A DNA stretch of 64,000 nt from NCBI GenBank assembly GCA_947088345.1, contig CAMUGE010000002.1, positions 81,728 to 145,727 of the forward strand, read 5' to 3'. Positions 48,411 through 57,056 of the stretch are shown one piece after another. A program made the translations under genes and the position numbers. The stretch comes from an uncultured Roseburia sp. (GTDB taxonomy: Bacteria > Bacillota > Clostridia > Lachnospirales > Lachnospiraceae). The notes below the pieces were generated by a model, which was not told the DNA's origin, did no database searches, and saw nothing but the letters and a program-made list of their open reading frames with translations. Positions within the stretch are counted from its first letter, which is position 1. The number at the start of each line of letters is the position of its first letter.

Positions 48411-49130
48411 TTAGCAATACTTTGTGTCAAACTCCATATATTTCTTTTCAAAATCATTTTTCTTACGACTGGAAACCAGAATTTTCTCCCCTGTGGTCAG
48501 ATGAACGACTTCTTTCTCTATTGTGCGCACCGCCCCAAGATTGACGATATACTCCTTATGGCAGCGAAAAAACAGGCGGTTATCCAGCACTTCCTCCCAT
48601 TTTTTTAACGGGACTTCACTGCGAAATTCATATTTTTTTGTATAAATCATGGTTTCGGCGCTTTCCGCCAGGATATAACAGATATCTTTCTGCAGAATTG
48701 TATGGCTTTTTCCGTCGCAATAAACATGAAGTTCGTCCGTGCCAAGCATTCGTTTTCGGACTGCATCGACTGCTTCAAACAATTCCTGCTTCATAATTGG
48801 TTTTGTCACAAAACGGAATGCGCCAATCCGAAACGCCTCTTTAAAACGCTCCGTTTTCGAAGTCAGCATAATAATCCTGTAAGAAATCTCGTTTTTCAGC
48901 AGCTGGAATGCCGCCGCGATGCCGTCGATCTCCGGCATTTCAATATCCAAAAACAAAATATCAAGATCCTTTGTCTTCTCCGCCTGCATTAACAATTCTC
49001 TTCCGGAAGAAAAATACACAAGTTTGCAGGATATGCCGCTCTTCTTTGCATACTCGGCAATATACTGCTCCAGAATAATAAAAGCCTCTATATCGTCGTC
49101 GCACAATCCCATCTTCAGACAATCTTTCAT
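48411..49130 (-). CDS. LytTR-family response regulator
   Basis: A 239-aa regulator. Receiver domain (about 5-120) with acidic pocket CDDD, phosphoacceptor Asp62 in ILFLDIEMPEIDG, Thr in MLTSK and Lys in FVTKPI. The LytTR DNA-binding domain (about 135-236) shows FFRCHKEYIVNL, the recognisable core of AgrA/LytR regulators. GAGGGGAG precedes the ATG. Likely partner of the AgrC-like kinase at 42462-43850, although the two genes are convergent and 4.5 kb apart, with the restriction system between them. Confidence 0.9.
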   Translation of the reverse strand: MKDCLKMGLCDDDIEAFIILEQYIAEYAKKSGISCKLVYFSSGRELLMQAEKTKDLDILFLDIEMPEIDGIAAAFQLLKNEISYRIIMLTSKTERFKEAFRIGAFRFVTKPIMKQELFEAVDAVRKRMLGTDELHVYCDGKSHTILQKDICYILAESAETMIYTKKYEFRSEVPLKKWEEVLDNRLFFRCHKEYIVNLGAVRTIEKEVVHLTTGEKILVSSRKKNDFEKKYMEFDTKYC

Positions 49131-49211
49131 AATCTCCCCTCTTTTGCGCCGTATGTATTTTGAGTATCCTCCGCTGCCGCCGTTTCAATTGCGGCGTTTT
49201 TAGAGAAAATC

Positions 49212-49237
49212 AAAAAAGCGCTGATAATCAACGCTTT
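49212..49237 (-). terminator. Terminator of tRNA-Ser
   Basis: GCGTTGA, TTA, TCAGCGC stem with one G-T pair, followed by six Ts on the minus strand, starting six bases after the tRNA 3' end. Confidence 0.85.
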
Positions 49238-49242
49238 AAAAA

Positions 49243-49333
49243 CGGAGACGGAGGGATTCGAACCCTCGTACCGGCTAAACACCGATAAACTGATTTCGAG
49301 TCAGCCCCGTTACGGCCACTTCGGTACGTCTCC
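49243..49333 (-). tRNA. tRNA-Ser (anticodon CGA)
   Basis: A 91-base class II tRNA: acceptor stem GGAGACG/CGTCTCC with discriminator G, D-arm, anticodon stem CTGA/TCAG around loop CTCGAAA (anticodon CGA, reads UCG), long variable arm, and T-loop GGTTCGAATCC. The CCA end is not encoded. Promoter at 49349-49376 and terminator downstream. Confidence 0.95.
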
Positions 49334-49348
49334 AATGTCCACTCACAC

Positions 49349-49376
49349 AGTATAACACATTTTTTTAAAAATGCAA
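49349..49376 (-). promoter_or_regulatory. Promoter of tRNA-Ser
   Basis: Minus strand TTGCAT (49371-49376), 16-base spacer, TATACT (49349-49354), 15 bases before the mature 5' end. Confidence 0.75.
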
Positions 49377-49392
49377 ATAAAAATGTTGCCGG

Positions 49393-49421
49393 TTGCAAAA
49401 TTCTGTGAAAAAGAGTAAAAT
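49393..49421 (+). promoter_or_regulatory. Promoter of the pfk gene
   Basis: TTGCAA (49393-49398), 17-base spacer, TAAAAT (49416-49421), about 65 bases before the pfk start codon. It may also drive dnaX-ybaB-recR. Confidence 0.7.
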
Positions 49422-49486
49422 TTATAGCATGGCAAGAAAAGTAACGGAGATATGCCTCAAATTTGAATTTACAGGAGGAAATGCAG

Positions 49487-50560
49487 ATGAAAAGAATTGG
49501 ATTGTTGACAAGCGGCGGCGACTGCCAGGCACTGAACGCCGCCATGCGCGGCGTTGTAAAAGGATTGAGCAGCAATGTAAAGGATTTGGAAGTATACGGC
49601 TTTTTAAACGGGTACAAAGGCCTGATCTACGGAGACTACAGACTTTTGACATCGGCCGATTTTTCCGGTATCCTGACAAAAGGCGGAACGATTATCGGTT
49701 CCTCCCGGCAGCCTTTTAAACTGATGCGCGTACCAGATGAAAACGGTCTGGATAAAGTAGAGGCAATGAAACATACTTATTATAAGCTCAATCTGAACTG
49801 CCTTGTGATTTTAGGCGGAAACGGCACACAGAAAACAGCAAACCTGCTGCGGGAAGAGGGTCTTAATATTATACATCTGCCAAAAACGATAGACAATGAT
49901 ATTTACGGCACAGACGTGACATTCGGATTCCAGAGCGCCATCAACATCGCAACAGACGCAATCGACTGCATTCATACAACGGCAGCCTCGCACAACCGCG
50001 CGTTTATTGTCGAAGTCATGGGCCACAAAGTAGGCTGGCTTACACTTTACGCCGGTATTGCAGGCGGTGCAGATATTATTCTGCTGCCGGAAATCCCCTA
50101 TGATATCAAAAACGTAGTCGAGGCAATCAACAACAGGACAAAAGCCGGAAAAGGCTTTACCATTCTTGCCGTTGCAGAGGGCGCAATCTCGAAACAGGAC
50201 GCCTCCCTCTCAAAAAAAGAATACAAAGAAAAACTGGCAAAGCGCAAATTTCCGTCTGTATCTTATGAACTTGCAAACCAGATTATGAATAAAGCAAATA
50301 TTGAAGTGCGCGTCACAGTTCCGGGCCACACACAGCGCGGCGGCAGCCCATGCCCCTATGACAGGGTACTATGTACCAGACTTGGCGCGGCGGCGGCAAA
50401 AGCAATTCTGGACGACGACTACGGCTATATGATCGGAATGGTAAACAACAAGACAAAGCGCATCCCGCTCAAAGACGTAGCCGGCAAATTAAAAACCGTT
50501 GATCCGGACAGCCAGATGATCGCGGAGGCAAAAAGGACCGGTATCAGTTTCGGCGACTGA
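49487..50560 (+). CDS. pfkA: 6-phosphofructokinase family enzyme (phosphoryl donor uncertain)
   Basis: A 357-aa PFK that phosphorylates fructose 6-phosphate in glycolysis. Substrate motifs: TSGGDCQALNAAMRG, GTIIGSSRQ, PKTIDNDIYGTD with catalytic Asp, EVMGHKVGWL and PGHTQRGGSP. Residues that decide the donor are mixed: Gly at the position matching E. coli 104 (GGNGT, here Gly113, ATP type) but Lys at the position matching 124 (Lys133, pyrophosphate type), and Asn112 where ATP enzymes have Asp103. GGAGG precedes the ATG at 49487. Seventeen bases before dnaX, so probably cotranscribed with it. Confidence 0.92.
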   Translation: MKRIGLLTSGGDCQALNAAMRGVVKGLSSNVKDLEVYGFLNGYKGLIYGDYRLLTSADFSGILTKGGTIIGSSRQPFKLMRVPDENGLDKVEAMKHTYYKLNLNCLVILGGNGTQKTANLLREEGLNIIHLPKTIDNDIYGTDVTFGFQSAINIATDAIDCIHTTAASHNRAFIVEVMGHKVGWLTLYAGIAGGADIILLPEIPYDIKNVVEAINNRTKAGKGFTILAVAEGAISKQDASLSKKEYKEKLAKRKFPSVSYELANQIMNKANIEVRVTVPGHTQRGGSPCPYDRVLCTRLGAAAAKAILDDDYGYMIGMVNNKTKRIPLKDVAGKLKTVDPDSQMIAEAKRTGISFGD

Positions 50561-50577
50561 TCCTGTGAGGTGAACGC

Positions 50578-52149
50578 ATGTCTTATGTAGCATTATACCG
50601 AAAATTCCGCCCGAAAGAATTTGAGGACGTAAAAGGACAGGATGCAATTGTCACAACCTTAAAAAACCAGATACGTGCAGACCGTATCGGGCACGCCTAT
50701 CTCTTTTGCGGAACAAGGGGCACCGGAAAGACAACCATCGCAAAGATATTCGCCAGAGCGGTGAACTGCGAACATCCATCCGACGGAAGTCCCTGCGGGG
50801 AGTGCGCCGTATGCAGAGCAATTGCATCCGGCGCCTCCATGAATGTGGTTGAAATCGATGCGGCAAGCAACAATGGCGTTGACAATATACGCCAGATCAA
50901 AGAAGAAGTAGAATATCGCCCGACTGAGGGCAGATATAAGGTTTATATTATCGACGAGGCGCATATGCTTTCGATAGGAGCGTTTAACGCACTTTTAAAA
51001 ACACTGGAGGAACCGCCTTCCTACGTAATTTTTATCCTCGCTACAACAGAGGTGCACAAAATACCGATCACGATTCTGTCCCGCTGCCAGCGCTATGATT
51101 TTCGCCGTATTTCACTTGACACCATCACGGCGCGTCTTTTGGAGCTGACTGACACAGAACATGTAACGGCGGAGCCAAAAGCGCTGCGGTATATCGCAAA
51201 AGCGGCGGACGGCTCAATGCGTGATGCATTAAGCCTTTTGGATCAGTGTATTGCGTTTTATATGGGGCAGGAACTGACTTTCGAAAAAGTACTGGAAACA
51301 CTTGGCGCTGCGGATACGGAAGTTTTCAGCCGGCTCTTTTGCAGCATACTGGACAAAAACGTAACCAAAGCCATCTCCGTCGTCGAGGAAATGATAACGG
51401 AGGGACGCGAACTTGGGCAATTTACGGCTGACTTTACCTGGTATTTGCGCAATCTCTTACTGATCGCATGTTCCGATGAGATGGAAGACATACTGGATTT
51501 GTCGGCGGAAAATCTTGCACTGTTAAAAAAGGAAGCTAACATGGCAGACGCCGGTATCCTGATGCGCTATATCCGAATTGTGTCAGAACTGGAAAACCGG
51601 ATGAAATATGCCGCGCAAAAACGCATTTTAATCGAGATCGCGCTGATCAAAATGTGCCGGCCGCAGATGGAGGAGGATTATTCCGCTCTTCTCGACCGAA
51701 TTGACACGGTAGAAAGAAAACTGGAAAAAGGAATTATGGTAAAGACAGCCGATGCGGCGTCTGAAATGACTCCCCAAAGCGCCGGCCCTGCATCCATCAA
51801 AAATGTACAGCTGCCAAAGGCGATTCCGGAGGATGTACGCCAAATTATCGCAAACTGGAACGTTATACTTGCAAAAGTGGGCGGACTGAGCATGAAGTAT
51901 CTCAAAAAGGCGCTGCTCTCACTCGGTCCAAACGCAGAACTCCTGCTTGTCTTTGAAGATGAAAATGCGTGTATGTACATCAAAAATAACTGCAGTGGCT
52001 GCCTTGATCTGTTAAGCTCTGTCATTGCAGAACAGACCGGAAAAGAAATAGAAATCCTGGTAAAGCAAAATCAAACGGGCCAACCGTCCGGCGAGACCTA
52101 TCCGGATCTTAGCGCCCTGATCCGGATGGAAATCGAAGAAGAAGACTGA
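50578..52149 (+). CDS. dnaX: DNA polymerase III subunit gamma/tau
   Basis: A 523-aa clamp-loader subunit. Begins MSYVALYRKFRP; Walker A GTRGTGKTT at about 45-53, zinc-binding CEHPSDGSPCGECAVC at about 64-79, Walker B YIIDEAHML, and the sensor 1 ATTEVHKIPITILSRC. The C-terminal third is tau-like, variable. GAGGTG precedes the ATG. Standard dnaX-ybaB-recR order follows. No SRP RNA gene is seen upstream, where some firmicutes have one. Confidence 0.96.
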   Translation: MSYVALYRKFRPKEFEDVKGQDAIVTTLKNQIRADRIGHAYLFCGTRGTGKTTIAKIFARAVNCEHPSDGSPCGECAVCRAIASGASMNVVEIDAASNNGVDNIRQIKEEVEYRPTEGRYKVYIIDEAHMLSIGAFNALLKTLEEPPSYVIFILATTEVHKIPITILSRCQRYDFRRISLDTITARLLELTDTEHVTAEPKALRYIAKAADGSMRDALSLLDQCIAFYMGQELTFEKVLETLGAADTEVFSRLFCSILDKNVTKAISVVEEMITEGRELGQFTADFTWYLRNLLLIACSDEMEDILDLSAENLALLKKEANMADAGILMRYIRIVSELENRMKYAAQKRILIEIALIKMCRPQMEEDYSALLDRIDTVERKLEKGIMVKTADAASEMTPQSAGPASIKNVQLPKAIPEDVRQIIANWNVILAKVGGLSMKYLKKALLSLGPNAELLLVFEDENACMYIKNNCSGCLDLLSSVIAEQTGKEIEILVKQNQTGQPSGETYPDLSALIRMEIEEED

Positions 52150-52179
52150 AAATTCATGAGAAAGGCATAGGTTATTGAC

Positions 52180-52530
52180 ATGGCAAAAAGAGGCGGATTT
52201 GGGGGCGGTATGCCCGGAAATATGACAAATCTGATGAAGCAGGCGCAAAAAATGCAGCGCCAGATGGAAGAAGCACAAAAAGAACTGGAAGAAAAAGAAA
52301 TCACGGCAAGCGCCGGAGGCGGCGCAGTCGAAGTAACCGTATCCGGCAAACACGAGATTACAAAAGTAAAATTGTCAGAGGAAGTCGTTGACCCGGACGA
52401 TATTGAAATGCTTGAAGACCTGATTATGGCTGCTGCAAATGAAGCTTTCCGACAGATGGAGGAGATCTCCGCCAGCTCTATGTCCAAAATTACAGGCGGC
52501 ATGGGCGGTCTTGGCGGCCTGCCGTTTTAG
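52180..52530 (+). CDS. ybaB: YbaB/EbfC family nucleoid-associated protein
   Basis: A 116-aa dimeric DNA-binding protein. Gly-rich N-terminus ([13 protein letters not shown]), then a helix [21 protein letters not shown] cut here to its first residues in the family consensus, and the core [17 protein letters not shown]-terminus is Gly-rich. Lies between dnaX and recR, its usual place; thought to bind DNA and assist repair or nucleoid structure. Confidence 0.95.
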   Translation: MAKRGGFGGGMPGNMTNLMKQAQKMQRQMEEAQKELEEKEITASAGGGAVEVTVSGKHEITKVKLSEEVVDPDDIEMLEDLIMAAANEAFRQMEEISASSMSKITGGMGGLGGLPF

Positions 52531-52549
52531 CGGAGAGTTGGGATAAATT

Positions 52550-53146
52550 ATGGACTATTACAGCAGGCAGATCAGCAAATTAATACAGGAATTATCTGCA
52601 TTGCCGGGCGTCGGTGTAAAATCGGCGCAGCGGCTTGCTTTCCATATTATCAACATGCCGGCAGAAGATGTACGGTCGCTTTCACAGGCGCTTATCGACG
52701 CAAAAGAAAATGTGCGCTACTGCCGGGAATGTTTTACACTGACAGACGATGAACTTTGCCCGATCTGCAAAAATGAAAAGCGAAACCATGACATTATTAT
52801 GGTAGTCGAGAATCCGAGAGATCTGGCGGCATATGAAAAAACCGGAAAATATGAGGGCGTCTACCACGTTCTGCACGGCGCAATTTCACCGATGCTCGGA
52901 ATCGGGCCAAATGATATCCGTCTAAAAGAATTGATTTCGCGTCTGGCCAATGACGTGAAAGAAGTCATTATCGCTACAAACTCAAGCCTGGAGGGCGAGA
53001 CAACCGCAATGTATATCAGCAAACTGATAAAACCCGCAGGCATTAAAGTGACAAGAATCGCCAGCGGAGTACCGGTCGGCGGCGATCTGGAATATATCGA
53101 CGAGGTGACGCTTTTGCGCGCATTAGAAGGCAGAAGAGAGCTTTAA
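52550..53146 (+). CDS. recR: Recombination mediator RecR
   Basis: A 198-aa repair protein that works with RecF/RecO to load RecA. Helix-hairpin-helix [15 protein letters not shown], a four-Cys zinc finger (Cys58, 61, 70, 73), then a Toprim domain with [13 protein letters not shown] and the C-terminal Walker B-like motif. GAGAG upstream of the ATG; 19 bases after ybaB. Confidence 0.96.
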   Translation: MDYYSRQISKLIQELSALPGVGVKSAQRLAFHIINMPAEDVRSLSQALIDAKENVRYCRECFTLTDDELCPICKNEKRNHDIIMVVENPRDLAAYEKTGKYEGVYHVLHGAISPMLGIGPNDIRLKELISRLANDVKEVIIATNSSLEGETTAMYISKLIKPAGIKVTRIASGVPVGGDLEYIDEVTLLRALEGRREL

Positions 53147-53287
53147 CAGACTATTTGTCGAAAACTTTTTTTATTTCCCGTCACAATACACTAAAAAATT
53201 CAAAAATGCTGTGCTACGATTCTTCCGAAGAAAATCATTTTCTGCGGCGGCGTCCGCGGAAGTGATGCCAGAAAGGGGAATTGCAGC

Positions 53288-55111
53288 ATGATTGAAATTA
53301 TTCGGGAAGAAGAAAGGGAAAAAGTTGCAGACAGGCAAAAGACTTTACCGAAAGATATACGTCAGATCGGCAAGCCCGATTCAGGGGACAGGATCTATAT
53401 TGAAAACCAGGTTTATCAGTTTCTGCAGTCAGAAAACCAGGCCTGCGAAAAAACCGCATATGTGCTGCTGGGAAGATTTGAGGAACTAAACGGGAAATGG
53501 TGCACTTTCGTAGAATCTGCAATCTGTCTGGAAGACATGCAGTTTGACGGAAGCCTGCCGCTTTGGACTGACCATACATGGGCTTACATATTTAAAAACT
53601 TAACGCACCAGCACGACGAGATGGCAATCACAGGATGCGCCATCGACGTCAAAGGAAGCCTGCCAAAAATGACGGTCAGGCTTGAAGCAATCCATCAGAA
53701 AAATTTCGGCGGACCGCATCAGATCATGCTGCTCATGGATTCTCTTGAAAAAGAAGAGATATTTTATTCCAATTACAACGGACGTCTGTATCGGAAAGAA
53801 GGATACTATATCTATTACGACAGAAACCTTCCTGAAAGCATGAAACTGAATATGCAAAATATGTGGCAGGATAATTATACCGTTCCAACCGGTTTCATAC
53901 CGCCTGCTGCATCGCAGATTGTACAGGAACAGCCGGCCATAAAAGACGATATGGTCGCGCTGGCCAAAACATCTTCGAATGCTGCAAACGCTTCTTCACC
54001 GGAACATACGGCAGTTAACAACGCAGCCGAAAAAAACCATGGTGCAAAAAAAGCGTCGTCTAAGGGAAAAAAGAAAAAAAACAACGGAAAAGCAAAATCG
54101 CCCGCTATGGCATCCCGCACACTAGACACAGCGGCGCCCGCTGCAAATCCGCACGACACAAAAAAAACAGTATCTTCCGAAGAACAGGCGGACATTTGGG
54201 AACAGCCTTTTTCGGACAGGACTGTTTCCGAAGAATCCTTTTCGCCGTATGATGACCGTCATGACGCAAAGCAGTTTGCGCCGAAAGAGTCACCGAAACG
54301 GCAAAACATACCTCCGCGTAATGACGCCGGGGAGGACGCATGGAGCAGACGCGTATCGGAACACGCAAAATCCGGCGGCACGCAGAGCGGGCGCTACCGG
54401 GAGCGCTTAAATGCGAAATCAAAAAAACCTCGTATCCCGTCCTACGTACCGTCTGTTGCGCTTTTGGCAATCGTATGTCTGATGGGTTTTGCGGCGTTTG
54501 AAAATCATCGTAAGGTAAACCAGATGCAGGCAAACGCAGACGACCCCAATGTGAACCAGGCTATGGCCGAGCAGAACAACAGTACGGAAGATATCAAAGT
54601 CGAAAAAGTTTCGGGAAATGTAAAACCGCTGGACGAGCCGTCCACCACAGATCCAAACGTACTACCGGACAAAGTTTCGCCGCAGAAAACTGACAGCCCG
54701 CAGACTGCAGACACGCAGTCATCCGAAGTACAGGATATTCAAAATACGCAGATCGCAGATGAAACGGTTGCGGAAAATGTTCCCGCAGACAATACGCCGG
54801 AAACGCCGGCAGGAAACGAACCTGCCGATGGCACAGCACAAAACGAACCTGCGCCCGAAGACTCGTCCGCAGAAGAAAGCGCCCCCACAGATACAGGCGC
54901 ATCGGAAGACGCTATGGCACAAAACAAAGCAGACGAAATACAGGCCTATCTGGATCAGGGCTATTATATTGTACAAAAAGGGGACAGCCTGGTCGGCATC
55001 TGCCGCAAAATATACAGAACAACGGCAATGCTCGATAAACTGTGTGAAGCGAACCAGATCGAAGACCGCGACGCGATTTACGCAGGTCAGCGCCTGACGC
55101 TTCCGAATTAA
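53288..55111 (+). CDS. Membrane-anchored LysM protein with a JAB-like cytoplasmic domain
   Basis: A 607-aa protein. The N-terminal region (about 35-190, VYQFLQSENQACEKTAYVLLG to FYIYYDRN) has the strand order of a JAB/MPN-type fold but lacks the H-x-H metal site; this fold call is inference. A long Ala/Lys/Ser-rich linker leads to one membrane helix (about 383-400, VALLAIVCLMGFAAF). Outside, a Pro/Glu/Thr-rich segment ends in a LysM domain (about 558-606, VQKGDSLVGICRKIY), which binds peptidoglycan. So a cytoplasmic domain is tethered to the wall. AAAGGGG upstream of the ATG. Followed by the DUF5711 and CvpA genes. Confidence 0.82.
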   Translation: MIEIIREEEREKVADRQKTLPKDIRQIGKPDSGDRIYIENQVYQFLQSENQACEKTAYVLLGRFEELNGKWCTFVESAICLEDMQFDGSLPLWTDHTWAYIFKNLTHQHDEMAITGCAIDVKGSLPKMTVRLEAIHQKNFGGPHQIMLLMDSLEKEEIFYSNYNGRLYRKEGYYIYYDRNLPESMKLNMQNMWQDNYTVPTGFIPPAASQIVQEQPAIKDDMVALAKTSSNAANASSPEHTAVNNAAEKNHGAKKASSKGKKKKNNGKAKSPAMASRTLDTAAPAANPHDTKKTVSSEEQADIWEQPFSDRTVSEESFSPYDDRHDAKQFAPKESPKRQNIPPRNDAGEDAWSRRVSEHAKSGGTQSGRYRERLNAKSKKPRIPSYVPSVALLAIVCLMGFAAFENHRKVNQMQANADDPNVNQAMAEQNNSTEDIKVEKVSGNVKPLDEPSTTDPNVLPDKVSPQKTDSPQTADTQSSEVQDIQNTQIADETVAENVPADNTPETPAGNEPADGTAQNEPAPEDSSAEESAPTDTGASEDAMAQNKADEIQAYLDQGYYIVQKGDSLVGICRKIYRTTAMLDKLCEANQIEDRDAIYAGQRLTLPN

Positions 55112-55143
55112 TTTCAGATCGGATAGATGACAGAGGAAAATAC

Positions 55144-56337
55144 ATGTCGGAAAAAGGAAAAAATGGGATTTTTGCCGTAAAGAATACTGATATGGCGGAA
55201 TACGAAAAAAAAATCAGACAGCACCGTCTTCGAATTGCACGGGTTACCGTAATTATTTCGACTGCAATCGTACTGGCAGTGTTTGGCTTGTATCTCTATC
55301 TGACGCTCCGCCACTATGAGGATTACGAAGTCTATTCCTCCGTGGAGCGCTCAGATACGGCTGGAACCCGTTTTGAGGAATTTTGCGGTAATATTTTAAA
55401 ATACAGCAACGACGGGGCATTTTACATTGACAGCAGCAATGAACTGATCTGGAATCAGACTTATGAAATGTCAAATCCAAGTCTGGACATCTGCGAAAAC
55501 TTTTTAACCATTTACGATAAAATGGGAACCATGCTCTATATCCTCACACCCGAAGGGCTTGCCGGCAGTATCGAGACAACGGAACCAATCGCACAGGTAA
55601 GTATTGCGGCGCAGGGCGCCGTAGCCGTGCTGACCCAGAAAGATTCCGCCGGTTATCTTTCACTCTATGACAAAACCGGGAAAAATCTTGCATCCGGCGC
55701 AATCTACGGTGAAAAAGGCGGATATCCGATCGCCATCGCACTCTCACACGATGCCATTAAGCTTGCCGTTTCCATGTTGGATTTAAGCGACGGAAATGTA
55801 AAAAGCACTGTGGCATTTTATAATTTCGGATCGGTAGGACAAAATTTCAAAGAGCACTGTATCGGAGTCTACTCATTTTCAGATACAGTGATTCCGGAAC
55901 TGGAATTTGTCTCAAACGACCGAATGATCGCATTTGCGGATACGGAGCTTGTAATTTTTGAAGGCAAACAGAGTCCTCAGATCACAAAAGAGATTACATA
56001 TGAGACGGAAATAAAAAGTATTTTCTACAACAGTAACTATATCGGACTTGTAACAGGAAATACCGAAAACATCTCAAATCACCTCACCGTTTATAACACC
56101 GCAGGTTCGAATGTCCTGGAATTGGATTTTGATATGGATTATAACAACATAGAATTTTTAAGCAGTCACGAAATCTGTATACGCAGCGATAACAGCTGTG
56201 ATATCTATACAAAACGCGGCATATACAAATTTCATTACGATTTTGACAGAGAACTCTGCAAAATAATTCCGGAATGGTACGGTCTCGGCTATACCGTGAT
56301 ATTCAACGGAGAAACGCAGAACATAAGATTAAAATAG
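55144..56337 (+). CDS. DUF5711 family membrane-anchored protein
   Basis: A 397-aa protein with an N-terminal cytoplasmic segment, one membrane helix (about 33-55, VTVIISTAIVLAVFGLYLYL) and a large extracellular region of repeated beta strands (for example LTIYDKMGTMLYILTPEG, SLYDKTGKNLASG) that looks like a beta-propeller. It matches DUF5711, seen mainly in clostridia. AGAGGA before the ATG. It is 32 bases after the LysM gene and 18 before cvpA, so the three form an operon. Function not known. Confidence 0.75.
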   Translation: MSEKGKNGIFAVKNTDMAEYEKKIRQHRLRIARVTVIISTAIVLAVFGLYLYLTLRHYEDYEVYSSVERSDTAGTRFEEFCGNILKYSNDGAFYIDSSNELIWNQTYEMSNPSLDICENFLTIYDKMGTMLYILTPEGLAGSIETTEPIAQVSIAAQGAVAVLTQKDSAGYLSLYDKTGKNLASGAIYGEKGGYPIAIALSHDAIKLAVSMLDLSDGNVKSTVAFYNFGSVGQNFKEHCIGVYSFSDTVIPELEFVSNDRMIAFADTELVIFEGKQSPQITKEITYETEIKSIFYNSNYIGLVTGNTENISNHLTVYNTAGSNVLELDFDMDYNNIEFLSSHEICIRSDNSCDIYTKRGIYKFHYDFDRELCKIIPEWYGLGYTVIFNGETQNIRLK

Positions 56338-56355
56338 AAACGACAGGAGAAACAG

Positions 56356-57054
56356 ATGAACTGGCTTTTTTTCATTGTACTACTCATATTCGCACTCTGC
56401 ATCGTCAGAGGATACAAAAGAGGTCTGCTGCGCATTGTGTATTCGATGGTTTCATGGATTATTATCTTTGTGATTGTCTCATGGGCAACGCCTTTCATCC
56501 ATACATATCTGAAAACAAACACGTCCCTCTGCACTACAATCGCCGAGAACGTAGAAGACCGATTAAAACAGGCGGCAGAAGAAGAAACGCTGCCGGATAC
56601 AGCAGATTATTCGCAGCAATTAGAATCCATCGGCATCAACCTGCCGGCCCCGCTGATGGACCAGCTGATTTCATTTGCAGCCGACTCCACAGACCAGTTT
56701 TTACAGGAGAGCGGCCTTTATTCACAAATATCAATAAGCCTTGCCGACTTTGCGGTAAAAGGCCTTTCCTCCCTGATCGCCTGGGTGTTCGCCGGACTGA
56801 TCGTATCCATCCTGTCGCAGTTCCTTGGGATCGTCTCAAAAATTCCAATTGTGCGCGGCATAAACCGCTACCTGGGCGCTGCCGCAGGCAGCCTGTACGG
56901 ACTTTTGATCGTATGGACTGTATTCTGCATTGTCGCGTTATGCGGCGCGAGCGAATTTGGACTCCAAATGATCAATTTGATTTATCATAATCAGCTTTTA
57001 ACAGCGTTATACGATTATAACCCCGTACTGGCCGTGTTATCGCATTTTTTATAG
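56356..57054 (+). CDS. CvpA family protein
   Basis: A 232-aa membrane protein with about four helices and the CvpA pattern near the start (IVRGYKRGLLRIVYSMVSWI). In enterobacteria CvpA is needed for colicin V production; in firmicutes it is linked to envelope and division functions. CAGGAG before the ATG. Convergent with the alpha/beta hydrolase gene; their stop codons are two bases apart. Confidence 0.82.
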   Translation: MNWLFFIVLLIFALCIVRGYKRGLLRIVYSMVSWIIIFVIVSWATPFIHTYLKTNTSLCTTIAENVEDRLKQAAEEETLPDTADYSQQLESIGINLPAPLMDQLISFAADSTDQFLQESGLYSQISISLADFAVKGLSSLIAWVFAGLIVSILSQFLGIVSKIPIVRGINRYLGAAAGSLYGLLIVWTVFCIVALCGASEFGLQMINLIYHNQLLTALYDYNPVLAVLSHFL

Positions 57055-57056
57055 TG

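Noticed and set aside
49228-49617. 129-codon minus-strand open frame overlapping the tRNA
   Set aside because: It runs through the tRNA-Ser gene and across the start of pfkA in antisense; not a plausible protein gene.
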